The notes beneath the pieces were generated by a model. The model worked only from the letters and a program-made list of their open reading frames with translations. It searched no databases and was not told the DNA's origin. This document shows, one piece after another, positions 17,165 to 25,433 of a stretch of DNA of 64,000 nt. Source of the DNA: an uncultured Coriobacteriaceae bacterium (GTDB taxonomy: Bacteria; Actinomycetota; Coriobacteriia; Coriobacteriales; Eggerthellaceae); NCBI GenBank assembly GCA_902768975.1, contig CACXMZ010000008.1, forward strand, positions 62,001 through 126,000. Direction: 5' to 3'. A program made the position numbers and the translations under genes. The stretch's first letter is position 1; each line of letters opens with the position of its first letter.

Positions 17165-17737
17165 TTAGTCGCTCGCGGGAAGAATCTTAAAGCGATACAA
17201 GCCACCGAAAAGTTTGCGGAGGGCGCGCGAAAAGGCGTCGGCATTAAAGGCGTCGCCCGTAGCTAGTACGGTATAGCGCACCTTGCCTTCAAAGAAGTCG
17301 TAACCCACGCGTTTAAAACCATTGCGCTCGTAAAAACCTAAGCGCGCCAGGCGCTGTTCATAGTTGCCTGCCGTCTTGTCGAGGGGCTCAATTTCGAGCA
17401 CCAATTGCTTGTGGGGGAACTGCTGTTTCAGGTAGTCCAGGATACGCGTACCCCAACCACCCCCGCGCAGTTCCTTGTTCACGGCAAGGTAGAGGATGTA
17501 AAGGTAGTCGCCCGCCGCGATGGTATAAGTCAAACCAATAAGCTGTTCGCCTTCTGCACTCGCGTCAAAATACGCAAGGAAATCCACTGCTTTTTTGCGC
17601 GCCACTGCACGCAGGGTAAGCAATGAAAAACGTTCCTTAAACGGGAAGGCTTCCTTATACAGGGCGGCCACTTGCGCATAGGCGGGGTCGCTTTTCAGCA
17701 CGGGGCGCACGGTAAATATGTTCGCTTCAGAAGTCAT
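17165..17737 (-). CDS. GNAT-family N-acetyltransferase
   Basis: 190 residues. The core GNAT fold shows 'YILYLAVNKELRGGGWGTRIL' region (about residues 85-105) with the R/Q-x-x-G-x-G/A acetyl-CoA loop in the form RGGGWG, then beta-5 and a C-terminal 'ERNGFKRVGYDFFEG' typical of the family. The acceptor substrate is unknown. The stop codons of this gene and cysK are back to back (17164/17165), leaving no room for a terminator between them. Confidence 0.8.
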   Translation of the reverse strand: MTSEANIFTVRPVLKSDPAYAQVAALYKEAFPFKERFSLLTLRAVARKKAVDFLAYFDASAEGEQLIGLTYTIAAGDYLYILYLAVNKELRGGGWGTRILDYLKQQFPHKQLVLEIEPLDKTAGNYEQRLARLGFYERNGFKRVGYDFFEGKVRYTVLATGDAFNADAFSRALRKLFGGLYRFKILPASD

Positions 17738-17783
17738 GCTTGCATTATAACGAACGGGAACCTACATTCGCGGAAGCCTTTCC

Positions 17784-18094
17784 ATGCTTCCCGTGGTCAT
17801 TAATTACCTATACATGCTTTTAGGTTCGTACGTGGCGCTTAAGTGCCGCAAGCAAGTTTTGCTTGAAGTTGAAAAACGCTGGCTTACGGCGGCCGCCTTC
17901 TTCCCGGTGCCGGTATTGCTGCTTTCGGGCGTACAGATGCTACTTCCGCCGGGCCTGCCTTCCATGCAGGCGGGCGCAATACCGTGAGTATATGCTTGGG
18001 CGTGGAAGAATACGACGGGGAAGCAGAACTCCGCACCTTTGTTGAACGCGTTGACCGAAACCTCTATGAAGCAAAGAGCAGGCTTATTGTTTAA
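17784..18094 (+). pseudogene. Remnant of a membrane GGDEF (diguanylate cyclase) gene
   Basis: Two reading frames carry pieces of one protein. From 17784, a hydrophobic stretch (INYLYMLLGSYVALKCRKQ... FFPVPVLLLSGVQMLLP) resembles the last TM helices of 7-TM GGDEF proteins. From about 17972, in another frame, 'GRNTVSICLGVEEYDG' and 'RVDRNLYEAKSRL' match the last strand and helix of a GGDEF domain, ending at TAA 18092-18094. The catalytic GGDEF motif and most of the domain are missing, so this is an internally deleted and frameshifted gene. An intact diguanylate cyclase of related design is at 47606-48769. Confidence 0.75.
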
Positions 18095-18110
18095 GGGCAA
18101 CGGGCGTGCT

Positions 18111-18127
18111 ATTGTTGATTCAACAAT
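18111..18127. promoter_or_regulatory. 17-bp palindrome, candidate Crp/Fnr-type operator
   Basis: ATTGTTGA-T-TCAACAAT is a perfect 8-bp inverted repeat around one base. It lies 25 bp before the CoA-disulfide reductase start. The Crp/Fnr-family regulator encoded as the next gene has the Glu-x-x-Ser-Arg recognition pattern (REAVSR), so this may be its own operator. Confidence 0.5.
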
Positions 18128-18152
18128 TGCTACAACAAAAAAGGGGTGGGGT

Positions 18153-19817
18153 ATGAAAGTTGTTATCGTTGGTGGCGTTGCTGGCGGAGCTTCGGCGGCA
18201 GCGCGTCTGCGCAGGCTCGATGAAAATGCTGAAATTGTTTTGATTGAACGTTCGGGTTTTGTATCGTACGCAAATTGCGGTTTGCCTTACTACATTGGCG
18301 GTACCATTGAAGAACGCGAAAAGCTTACCCTTCACACACCCGAAAGCTTGCATAGTCGTTTTGACATTGACGTGCGCGTGGCCACGGAAGCAACGGCCAT
18401 CGACCGTGCGGCCAAGCAGCTCAGCGTGCGCAATCTGGAAACGGGCGAAACATACACCGAATCCTACGACTACCTTATTCTTTCCCCGGGCGCCAAGGCT
18501 GCTGTGCCCAACATCCCTGGGGCAGACGCCGCGCGCTTGTTCACCCTGCGCACCGTGGAAGACACCTATGCCATAGCCGACTTCGTGCGTGGCTCCCGCC
18601 CCAAGACGGCCGCTGTTATTGGGGGCGGTTTCATTGGCGTGGAAATGGCCGACAATCTGGTGGACTGGGGCCTGAGCGTGGCTCTGTACCAACGCCCGAA
18701 CCATGTACTGCCCATCCTTGACGATGACATCGCCTGCTTCGTGCACAACCATATGCGTGAACATGGGGTGGACCTCTACCTGGGTGCAAGCGTGGACGCG
18801 CTTGTTGAAGAAGGCGAAACCATTACGGTGCAAAGCAGTGCGGGTGAACGCACTTTCGACATGGTGATTATGGCCGTGGGCGTTACGCCCGAAAGTAATC
18901 TGGCCGCCGAAGCAGGCCTCGAATTGGGCATAAAGGGTGCCATCGTGGTCGACGAACACATGCGCACGTCCGACCCGGCCATCTTCGCGGTGGGCGACGC
19001 CGTGCAGGTGAAGAACTTTGTCACGGCTGAAGACGCCCATATTCCGCTTGCGGGCCCTGCCAACAAGCAGGGGCGCATTGCCGCTGGTAATATCGCGGGC
19101 AAGGAAGAACGCTTCACGGGTTCCCTGGGTTCTTCCGTGCTGAAAGTTTTCGACCTCACGGTGGCGGCAACGGGCCTCAACGAAGCGGCCGCCCAGCGCG
19201 CCAGCATTGCCTACGATTGCCTGCGCTTAAGCCCCGCTTCGCACGCAACGTATTATCCCGACTCGAGCCCCGTGCGCATGAAGGTGCTCTTCGACCCCGC
19301 AACGGGGCGCATCTTGGGTGGCCAGGCGGTGAGCGGCGAAGGTGCCGAAAAGCGCATCGACGTTATTGCCACCGCCATCCACGGCAACATGACCGCGCGC
19401 GACTTGGCTGAACTCGACCTGTGCTATGCGCCGCCATATTCTTCAGCGAAGGACCCTGTGAACATGGCTGGTTTTGCCATTTGCAATCTGCTCGATGGCT
19501 TGGTGGAACAGGTGTCGTGGGAAGAAGCGCTTAATCGCCCTGAAAACACCCTGCTCATCGACGCGCGCGAACCCTGGGAAATTGAAAAGCGCGGCTCGAC
19601 CCCTGGCGCTGTGTTCTTCGAGCTGGACAAGTTGCGCGACCACTTGGACGAACTGCCGCGCGACAAGCGCCTCTACGTATATTGCCAAACAGGCGTGCGC
19701 AGCTATGTGGCCTGCCGCATCTTGAAGCAGCATGGCTTCGACTGCATTAATGTTTCGGGTGGTCATGCCTTCTATGCTGCCTGGGAAGCCGACCAAGCAG
19801 CCCGCGCCCAAGCGTAG
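18153..19817 (+). CDS. CoA-disulfide reductase-like flavoprotein with C-terminal rhodanese domain
   Basis: 554 residues. The N-terminal FAD Rossmann motif is 'VVIVGGVAGGASAAARLRR'. Cys42 in 'SYANCGLPYYIGG' is the redox Cys of the CoADR/NADH oxidase/persulfide reductase family. 'AVIGGGFIGVEMADNL' binds NAD(P)H and 'TSDPAIFAVGDAV' is the second FAD motif. After the dimerisation domain, a rhodanese domain (about 460-550) has 'LIDAREPWE' and active-site Cys511 in 'YCQTGVRS'. This two-domain layout is that of CoADR-Rhd proteins, which reduce CoA persulfide or polysulfide and disulfides. ATG 18153 is chosen for the flavin motif at residue 2 and the AAGGGGTGGG upstream. The Crp/Fnr gene follows after 28 bp. 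Confidence 0.9.
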   Translation: MKVVIVGGVAGGASAAARLRRLDENAEIVLIERSGFVSYANCGLPYYIGGTIEEREKLTLHTPESLHSRFDIDVRVATEATAIDRAAKQLSVRNLETGETYTESYDYLILSPGAKAAVPNIPGADAARLFTLRTVEDTYAIADFVRGSRPKTAAVIGGGFIGVEMADNLVDWGLSVALYQRPNHVLPILDDDIACFVHNHMREHGVDLYLGASVDALVEEGETITVQSSAGERTFDMVIMAVGVTPESNLAAEAGLELGIKGAIVVDEHMRTSDPAIFAVGDAVQVKNFVTAEDAHIPLAGPANKQGRIAAGNIAGKEERFTGSLGSSVLKVFDLTVAATGLNEAAAQRASIAYDCLRLSPASHATYYPDSSPVRMKVLFDPATGRILGGQAVSGEGAEKRIDVIATAIHGNMTARDLAELDLCYAPPYSSAKDPVNMAGFAICNLLDGLVEQVSWEEALNRPENTLLIDAREPWEIEKRGSTPGAVFFELDKLRDHLDELPRDKRLYVYCQTGVRSYVACRILKQHGFDCINVSGGHAFYAAWEADQAARAQA

Positions 19818-19845
19818 TGGACGTGCTTTTTCGACAGGAGTAATC

Positions 19846-20520
19846 ATGCCCGACCTTGAACAGCATCTCGCGAAGTTTTTACCTTTCTGGGAAAGCCTTA
19901 CCCAGGAACAACGCAATATGCTTGTTGCGGGTACGCGACTTGCGCAGTTTAAGGCGGGCGCTCATGTTCACAGTGGCGAAAACGACTGCATAGGCGTGTT
20001 GCTGGTAGTGGAAGGTGAACTGCGCGCCTACATGCTTTCAGTTTCGGGCCGCGAATGCACGCTGTTCCGCGTGGCAGAAAACGAAACCTGCGTTTTGGCG
20101 GCCACCTGCATCCTGAACATGATTACTTTCGACCTCTTCCTCGACGCTGAAAAAGACACGACCTTGCTCGCCATAGACCCCGACGCCTATGCCAAGGTCC
20201 TTGAAGACAACGTCGCCATGGAAGCCTACACCTACAAGCAAAGCGCCGACCGCTTTAGCGACGTTATGTGGGTTATGCAGCAGCAGCTTTTCATGGGGCT
20301 CGACGGGCGCTTGGCTGTTTTCTTGCTCGACGAAGTGGCACGCCAAAAAACCGACAAGCTCGAACTGACTCACGACGAAGTGGCGCGCCATATAGGCAGT
20401 GCGCGCGAAGCAGTTTCGCGCATGCTTAAGTCCTTTGCGGAAAGTGGTTTGGTGGTTCTTTCACGCGGCCATATTGAAATTCTTAACAAGGCTGCCCTCC
20501 ACGAGCTTATTAACGAATAG
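19846..20520 (+). CDS. Crp/Fnr-family transcriptional regulator
   Basis: 224 residues. A cyclic-nucleotide-binding-like beta-barrel (about 15-120) with several Cys residues (DCIG, RECTLF, ETCVLAATC), a long dimerisation helix, and a C-terminal winged helix with 'THDEVARHIGSAREAVSRML'. The recognition helix keeps Glu and Ser-Arg in the positions that read the FNR half-site. The FNR FeS Cys pattern is not present. The ligand is unknown; a thiol or sulfur signal is plausible because it sits in an operon with a persulfide-type reductase. ATG 19846 is set by ACAGGAG six bases upstream. Confidence 0.87.
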   Translation: MPDLEQHLAKFLPFWESLTQEQRNMLVAGTRLAQFKAGAHVHSGENDCIGVLLVVEGELRAYMLSVSGRECTLFRVAENETCVLAATCILNMITFDLFLDAEKDTTLLAIDPDAYAKVLEDNVAMEAYTYKQSADRFSDVMWVMQQQLFMGLDGRLAVFLLDEVARQKTDKLELTHDEVARHIGSAREAVSRMLKSFAESGLVVLSRGHIEILNKAALHELINE

Positions 20521-20605
20521 ATTTCAAATGCGCATACGTAGCACGGTGAACCTTTATGGTGCTACCATGGTAGGCGCAGAATAACCAAACACCAAGCAAG
20601 AAAGA

Positions 20606-21103
20606 ATGCCCATGAAAGCTTTACCCGCAAGCCAACTTGACCCGCGCGTAAAAAACGTCTGGCGCCTCAACGACGCCCTCTGGATTACGCTCATTATGCT
20701 GCCTCTGGCCATATGCTTTTTCATCATGACCTTCTTTGCCGACCTTGCGGGCATTGCGCGCCTCCTGTTTATCCTGGCCATTGTGCTATGGCTTGTTATG
20801 CTGGTGGTGTGGCTCGTGGTACTGCCGCCCATTCGCTATGCGCGCTGGCGTTATGAAATTACGCCAGAATACCTCGATATTGCGAAAGGCATCTTCTGGC
20901 GCAAGCGCTACATCATTCCCTTCATTCGCGTGCAGAATACCGACACGCGCCAAGGGCCCATTATGCGCGCCTTTGGTTTGGCAAGCGTAACGGTTTCAAC
21001 GGCAGCGCACGAACACGAAATTCCGGGGCTCGACGCGTCGATTGCTGAAGACTTGCGCGACCGCGCAGCAGAACTGGCCCGCATTGCGCGTGAGGACGTT
21101 TAA
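20606..21103 (+). CDS. Bacterial PH-domain membrane protein (YdbS-like)
   Basis: 165 residues with two adjacent TM helices (about 27-75) and a C-terminal bPH2 domain including 'RYEITPEYLDIAKGIFWRK' and 'FIRVQNTDTRQGPIMRAFG', the conserved signature of YdbS/YdbT proteins. The start could also be the ATG at 20612. The stop codon abuts the ATG of the larger PH-domain gene, so the two are coupled and probably form one membrane complex, as for YdbS-YdbT of Bacillus. The role in that family is resistance to membrane-active agents and is only partly known. Confidence 0.85.
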   Translation: MPMKALPASQLDPRVKNVWRLNDALWITLIMLPLAICFFIMTFFADLAGIARLLFILAIVLWLVMLVVWLVVLPPIRYARWRYEITPEYLDIAKGIFWRKRYIIPFIRVQNTDTRQGPIMRAFGLASVTVSTAAHEHEIPGLDASIAEDLRDRAAELARIAREDV

Positions 21104-23125
21104 ATGAACGAGCAACTGCCTCAAAACCTTGCGCCTGGTAACGCGGTGCCACCTGCGCCCGCGGTGCCACCTGCGCCCGCGGCGCCTGTCCCTAGCGCGC
21201 CTGTCGCCCAGCCGCCAGCTGGCGCTCCTGCCCCTGGCGCTCCTGCCTATGGCGCGCCTGTTGCCCAACCTGGGCCCGCGTTCGCATTTCCTACCGGTCA
21301 GCACAACAAGGTGCACCACAGCTATATCTGGCTGAGCCCCTTGCTTGGCTTGGGTGCCGCCGTCATCATTGGTTCGCTTTCAAGCATCGAAAGCATCGTC
21401 CAAGGTTTTATGTATGCCGGCGAAGTGGGCTTTTCCCTCCTACTTATCTTGCTATTTGTCATCCTCGGTTTTGCCGTGCTCTATGCCATCGTTGTGGGTA
21501 TTACCGCCTTGGCTTACAAGCACTTAAGCTTTGTGTTCGACGAAACCGAATTCAGCCTCTATTCAGGCATTCTGACGAAGCGCCGCGTTCATGTGCCCTA
21601 TGCGCGCGTGCAAAGCGTTAACCATAAACAGTCGATAGTGCAGCGCGTTGCGGGCGTGTGCACGGTTGAAATAGACACGGCAGGTGGCGCGTCCAACAAG
21701 GCCATTAAGGTGCCCTATGTGAAGCTGAACGTGGGCGAAGCTATTCGCGCCGACCTGTTCATGCGCAAAGCCTACAGCCTTGCCGCCGAAGCAGGCCAGC
21801 CTCTGCCGCAAGCTTACGCAACCGGGCAGGTGGCCCCTGGCATGGCACCGCAAGCTTTTGCCCCCGGCCAGGTGGCCCCCGGCATGGCACCGCAAACTGT
21901 GGCCCCCGGCCAGGCGTATGCGCCAGCCATGGCCACACCCAATCTGCTCGACGAAGCGGCACTCGGCGTGGGCGTAGACAACTTCCGTGGCTTGTATGGC
22001 GGCAACTTCGCGGGCCTCGAACCCATTTCCTTTGAACGCAGGCTCGACAACAAAGAGCTGTTGCTTGCAAGCGCTTCGAACGGTGGCATGAGCGCCGTGG
22101 CGGGCGTGGGCATTACCGTGGCCCTTATGACTGCCATCCTTGCGCCCCTAACGACCTTCCTGCCCATAGGCACAAAAGAAATCCTTATGTTCTTGCCTAT
22201 TATCATCATAAGCATCATTGGGCTTATAGTCTTCACCCTGCTTATGGGCATGCTCACTACCGCCCTTTCCTACGGAAGTTTTAGCGTGCGGCGTCGCGGA
22301 AGCCGCGTTGAAGTGGAACGCGGCATTTTGCAGCGCGACTTCAGCGGCATCGACGTCAACCGCATTCAGTCGGTGGTTATTCGCCAGTCGTTCATTCGCA
22401 AGCTCATGGGCTATTGTGAAGTTTCGCTCGGGCGCATTCGCGCGGGCAGTGGGGAAGAACAAAGCACCCAGGCAAACCTCAATGCAGGTGCCCTGGTCGT
22501 TCACCCCTTCCTCAAGCTCGACCAGGTGGACGGGCTGCTCAATGGCCTTCTGCCCGAATACGCTGACCGGCCCATCTCTACCCAGTTCAAGGGCCTGCCT
22601 GCCGTTGCCCTCCGCCGCGGTTTCCTGCGTCGCTGCCTCTGGCACAATGCCCTGTTTTGGGTCGTGCTCTGCTGCATAGTGACGCAAATTATCTTCAACG
22701 TATTCTTTGGGCAAATCCTGGCGGCAGCGGGGGCGGAAGCCGCGAGGGTGCTTCCGCTTGTCAATATGACCTGCGTGTTCATCTACCTGTGCTTTGTGGT
22801 GCAGGCAGCCCTCATTATCGTCGGCACCATTTGGTGGAAGCGGGGCAGCGGTTTTGCCATGACGGAAAAATACCTCGCCCTGTGCAACGACGGCCTTGGC
22901 ACCGAAACGGTTTATCTGCCACGCCAGAAGATCCAGGACGTATACACGCGCACGAACCCCTTCCAGCGCTCAGCCGGTGTTACTACCATTGGCGCGCTGA
23001 CGGCAGCTGGTGTGCAGGGCACCACGTCGTTTTTGTGGGACGTAAGCGAAGAAGACGGCGCTGCATGGCTTGACTGGCTCAAGCCGCGCACGCAGGCTAC
23101 CGCCCAAGCCCCCGAACGGGGCTAG
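21104..23125 (+). CDS. Large multi-PH-domain membrane protein (YdbT-like) with Pro/Ala repeats
   Basis: 673 residues. The cytosolic N-terminus (about 1-65) is a Pro/Ala-rich tract with six-residue repeats (VPPAPA). Then come two TM helices, a first bPH2 domain ('FVFDETEFSLYSGILTKRR... PYARVQSVNHKQS'), a second low-complexity Gly/Pro/Ala linker with 14-residue repeats (GQVAPGMAPQ), two more TM pairs, and two further bPH2 domains ('VERGILQRDFSGIDVNRIQSVV', 'TVYLPRQKIQDVYTRTNPFQRSAG'). This three-domain plan is that of YdbT. The two disordered linkers are unusual additions. It is coupled to the preceding PH-domain gene. Confidence 0.85.
   Translation: MNEQLPQNLAPGNAVPPAPAVPPAPAAPVPSAPVAQPPAGAPAPGAPAYGAPVAQPGPAFAFPTGQHNKVHHSYIWLSPLLGLGAAVIIGSLSSIESIVQGFMYAGEVGFSLLLILLFVILGFAVLYAIVVGITALAYKHLSFVFDETEFSLYSGILTKRRVHVPYARVQSVNHKQSIVQRVAGVCTVEIDTAGGASNKAIKVPYVKLNVGEAIRADLFMRKAYSLAAEAGQPLPQAYATGQVAPGMAPQAFAPGQVAPGMAPQTVAPGQAYAPAMATPNLLDEAALGVGVDNFRGLYGGNFAGLEPISFERRLDNKELLLASASNGGMSAVAGVGITVALMTAILAPLTTFLPIGTKEILMFLPIIIISIIGLIVFTLLMGMLTTALSYGSFSVRRRGSRVEVERGILQRDFSGIDVNRIQSVVIRQSFIRKLMGYCEVSLGRIRAGSGEEQSTQANLNAGALVVHPFLKLDQVDGLLNGLLPEYADRPISTQFKGLPAVALRRGFLRRCLWHNALFWVVLCCIVTQIIFNVFFGQILAAAGAEAARVLPLVNMTCVFIYLCFVVQAALIIVGTIWWKRGSGFAMTEKYLALCNDGLGTETVYLPRQKIQDVYTRTNPFQRSAGVTTIGALTAAGVQGTTSFLWDVSEEDGAAWLDWLKPRTQATAQAPERG
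21824..21907 (+). repeat. 42-bp tandem repeat in YdbT-like linker
   Basis: Two 42-bp units (21824-21865 and 21866-21907) encode the 14-residue repeat GQVAPGMAPQ plus four variable residues; a partial third unit follows. A shorter 18-bp repeat encoding VPPAPA lies near the gene start. Such repeats can change copy number by slippage without shifting frame. Confidence 0.7.
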
Positions 23126-23350
23126 CTTTAGGGCATCTTTCAGAAAGCCAACAGCTAGGAAACAAATCCCCCGGCAGGGCTAAGTCACCGTGTGTCCGTG
23201 CTTAAATAGGGGTGGCTTCGCACGAGTATTGCGCCCAGTAGCTTTCGCAAGAAGGCCTTTTGAATGGAAGGCTTGTGCAAAAGCATGTGGGTAATGAAGG
23301 TCCTTAGCGAAGCAAGGGAAGGGAAGGCCTTGGCGCAAGAAGGCACACAT
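23126..23350. other. Intergenic stretch, no feature recognised
   Basis: The 225 bases between the YdbT-like and PspC genes contain in-frame upstream ATGs (23264, 23285, 23294) but none with a better ribosome site than the one before 23351. No terminator hairpin with a T-run is seen, so read-through from the PH-domain genes is possible. Confidence 0.4.
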
Positions 23351-24067
23351 ATGTACCGCGGAAGCGACGCCGTGTTGGGCGGTGTTTGCAGCGGTATTGC
23401 CGAATACTTCGACTTCGACGTTGCCCTCATGCGCATACTCGTGCTCGTGCTTACGGTAATCAGCGCGGGCGCCTTCGCTTTCGTTTACTTGGCCGTGTGG
23501 CTTATCCTTCCCGCGCAAGCCGGCCAGGAAAACACGGTCGATGTTGACCCCACAACCTTCCGCTCTGAAGTGTACGAACAGGTCGTAAACTCTACCGCGC
23601 AGCCAAGCCAGAATGTATACACCGCCATCCCGCCCGTGCCTCCAGCTTCGGCGGCGGCCTATTATCAGAATTCAGCGCGTGCATCCTACGCTCACACCCA
23701 GGTTCCGCCCACTTCCATGGGCACGCACGCACCCAAGCCAGCCCAGGCGCCTTCGAAGCCGCTTTCCGTTGGCCTTGCGGCGGGCGTGCTTATTATTTGC
23801 GTAGCACTGATTGCCCTGAGTTCCGTGCTGGGCATTTTTACAGTCGACGTTAATGCGTGGGTAACCCAGGCAGGCCCCTTCCTCCTTATTGCGGTGGGCC
23901 TCTTTATTATGGGTCGCGCATCGAAGACCAACATCTTGCTGGTGTTTGCTGGCTTTGCCCTCGTGGTTTTCCTGGTAGTGGGTGCTTTCTTCAGCTTGCA
24001 AGAAGGCCCCACGGAACTGGGTGCTTCCTTGCCGTTTAACCCCGACAGCATCATGGAACGGCGCTAG
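23351..24067 (+). CDS. PspC-domain membrane protein
   Basis: 238 residues. The N-terminal PspC domain is 'LGGVCSGIAEYFDFDVALMRIL' (about 8-35) followed by a TM helix ending in 'VYLAVWLILPA'. A Pro/Ala/Tyr-rich linker leads to three more TM helices (about 138-220). PspC proteins belong to envelope-stress systems, where they act as membrane sensors or partners of PspA. ATG 23351 is preferred because AAGAAGG precedes it at the right distance and the PspC fold starts at once. A second PspC gene follows after seven bases, and two PH-domain proteins precede, making a membrane-homeostasis cluster. Confidence 0.82.
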   Translation: MYRGSDAVLGGVCSGIAEYFDFDVALMRILVLVLTVISAGAFAFVYLAVWLILPAQAGQENTVDVDPTTFRSEVYEQVVNSTAQPSQNVYTAIPPVPPASAAAYYQNSARASYAHTQVPPTSMGTHAPKPAQAPSKPLSVGLAAGVLIICVALIALSSVLGIFTVDVNAWVTQAGPFLLIAVGLFIMGRASKTNILLVFAGFALVVFLVVGAFFSLQEGPTELGASLPFNPDSIMERR

Positions 24068-24074
24068 GTGGCTT

Positions 24075-24509
24075 ATGCGGTTTCGTGAATGTTCCAAAAA
24101 TGAACAGGCGTGGATCGTCTTCGGCAGTATCCTTGTTGCCTTGGGCGCCGTGCTCCTTCTAGGCGGCTTTGCCACCTGGTGGACCCAAGCCTTCGCGTGG
24201 CTGCGGCAGCTTTCCCGCGTTATGGTGCCGCTCGCCCTGCTCGTGGTTGGCATCTATGTGGTATGGGCTTCGCGGAAAGGTAAATTCAGTTCCGTTTTCG
24301 ACCGCATGCAAGCAGGCCGCATGGGAGGCGAAGTCCTAGAACGGTCCAAAAGCGACACGCGCATTGCGGGGGTGTGTGGAGGAATTGCGCAGTATTTTGG
24401 TATCGACAGCACAATCGTGCGCGTCATTGCGGTGCTGCTTGGTTTTGCATCGCCCCTGCTCACGCTCCTAACGTATGCGATATTAGCCCTTGTGTTACGA
24501 AAACGTTAG
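24075..24509 (+). CDS. Second PspC-domain protein, domain at the C-terminus
   Basis: 144 residues in the reverse domain order of its neighbour: two TM helices (about 10-35 and 44-65), a short basic linker, then the PspC domain 'RIAGVCGGIAQYFGIDSTIV' with its TM helix ending 'YAILALVLRKR'. ATG 24075 begins seven bases after the upstream stop and is followed directly by the hydrophobic segment. The paired genes, one with the domain first and one with it last, suggest a hetero-complex with the PspC domains on the same side of the membrane. Confidence 0.8.
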   Translation: MRFRECSKNEQAWIVFGSILVALGAVLLLGGFATWWTQAFAWLRQLSRVMVPLALLVVGIYVVWASRKGKFSSVFDRMQAGRMGGEVLERSKSDTRIAGVCGGIAQYFGIDSTIVRVIAVLLGFASPLLTLLTYAILALVLRKR

Positions 24510-24544
24510 TTTTTAACACTCTGCCCAAAAGCCGGTAAGGCGCT

Positions 24545-24573
24545 TTGCGGCACCATAAAGAGGAAGGTATAAT
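24545..24573 (+). promoter_or_regulatory. Promoter TTGCGG-17-TATAAT
   Basis: TTGCGG (24545-24550) and TATAAT (24568-24573) are separated by 17 bp, upstream of the RlpA-like gene. The predicted start of transcription near 24580 leaves a very short leader if translation starts at 24586 or 24595. Confidence 0.6.
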
Positions 24574-24594
24574 ACACAGTTACGTTTGAAACGT

Positions 24595-25389
24595 ATGGCA
24601 GTATTTGCACTCTTTTATTACACTCCGCTGCCCGAACATGCGCACAAGCTGCGCACAGAAGAGGAAAAGGCAGGGGAAGTGGCCCGCACTCGCAGACATA
24701 TGGCAACTGGTAAGCCCGCTTTGGTTGGCTTCATGTTTGCCGTCCTTGCAGCAACCGCTCTCACCTTGGTGGTGGGCATCGGTATTGCTTCGGGTGCCAT
24801 TGAAGGCGACGCCTCCACGATTGGTATTGGCCAAGCCCGCGCGAGCCAAAGTTCAAGCGACCCGGGCTTCAATGCGTCTGAAAAACTGGGCGTTGCCCAG
24901 GGCGAAGCTTCCAGCCAGCTTACCCAGGCCACCCAGCGCTCCATTACCGTTACGGATCCAGAACCAGTCGTTGAACTGGCTGCGGTCGACCTCGACGACG
25001 CTAATACGGTAGCTGCCGCCGCAAAGATCGGCGTGCTTAACCCGCCAAATACAGCCAAACGCCTGCAAATAGACACCACGGGTGAAGGCTGGATGACGGG
25101 CCAGGCTTCGGGCTACGACGTGGCAACTTCTTCAACCCTTACGCGTTCCGGGCGCGAATTTAACGACGACTGCGTAACCGTGGCTGTTCCTGAAGGCCAG
25201 GAAGACCTTCTGGGGCACCCCGTCATTATTGTCTATGAAGACAAAGTGGTGGTAGCCACCGTTACCGACACGGGCGGCTTTGCGAAGTACGGCCGCGTGC
25301 TGGACCTGGGCGGCGGCGTTCACAAGGCCTTCGGCTTCGAAGACATTTGGGAATGGGGCGTCCGCGAAGTTCACTACAAATTCCTGTAG
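24595..25389 (+). CDS. Membrane-anchored RlpA/3D-like double-psi beta-barrel protein
   Basis: About 264 residues. A basic N-terminal segment is followed by one TM helix (ALVGFMFAVLAATALTLVVG), a low-complexity linker and a C-terminal domain (about 165-264) with 'ASGYDVATSSTLTRSGREF', 'LLGHPVIIVYEDKVVVATV', 'TDTGGFAKYGRVLDLGGG' and 'AFGF'. The order of Gly-rich entry, 'VTDTG' Asp and 'GRVLDL' resembles the RlpA/3D domains of cell-wall lytic or peptidoglycan-binding proteins. The domain should face outside the cell. The start is uncertain: TTG 24586, ATG 24595 or a later GTG/ATG near 24680-24700 are all possible. Confidence 0.68.
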   Translation: MAVFALFYYTPLPEHAHKLRTEEEKAGEVARTRRHMATGKPALVGFMFAVLAATALTLVVGIGIASGAIEGDASTIGIGQARASQSSSDPGFNASEKLGVAQGEASSQLTQATQRSITVTDPEPVVELAAVDLDDANTVAAAAKIGVLNPPNTAKRLQIDTTGEGWMTGQASGYDVATSSTLTRSGREFNDDCVTVAVPEGQEDLLGHPVIIVYEDKVVVATVTDTGGFAKYGRVLDLGGGVHKAFGFEDIWEWGVREVHYKFL

Positions 25390-25433
25390 GTTGAACTATA
25401 CTTTTCTTTTAACGTAATACGAAAGGAAGCGCG

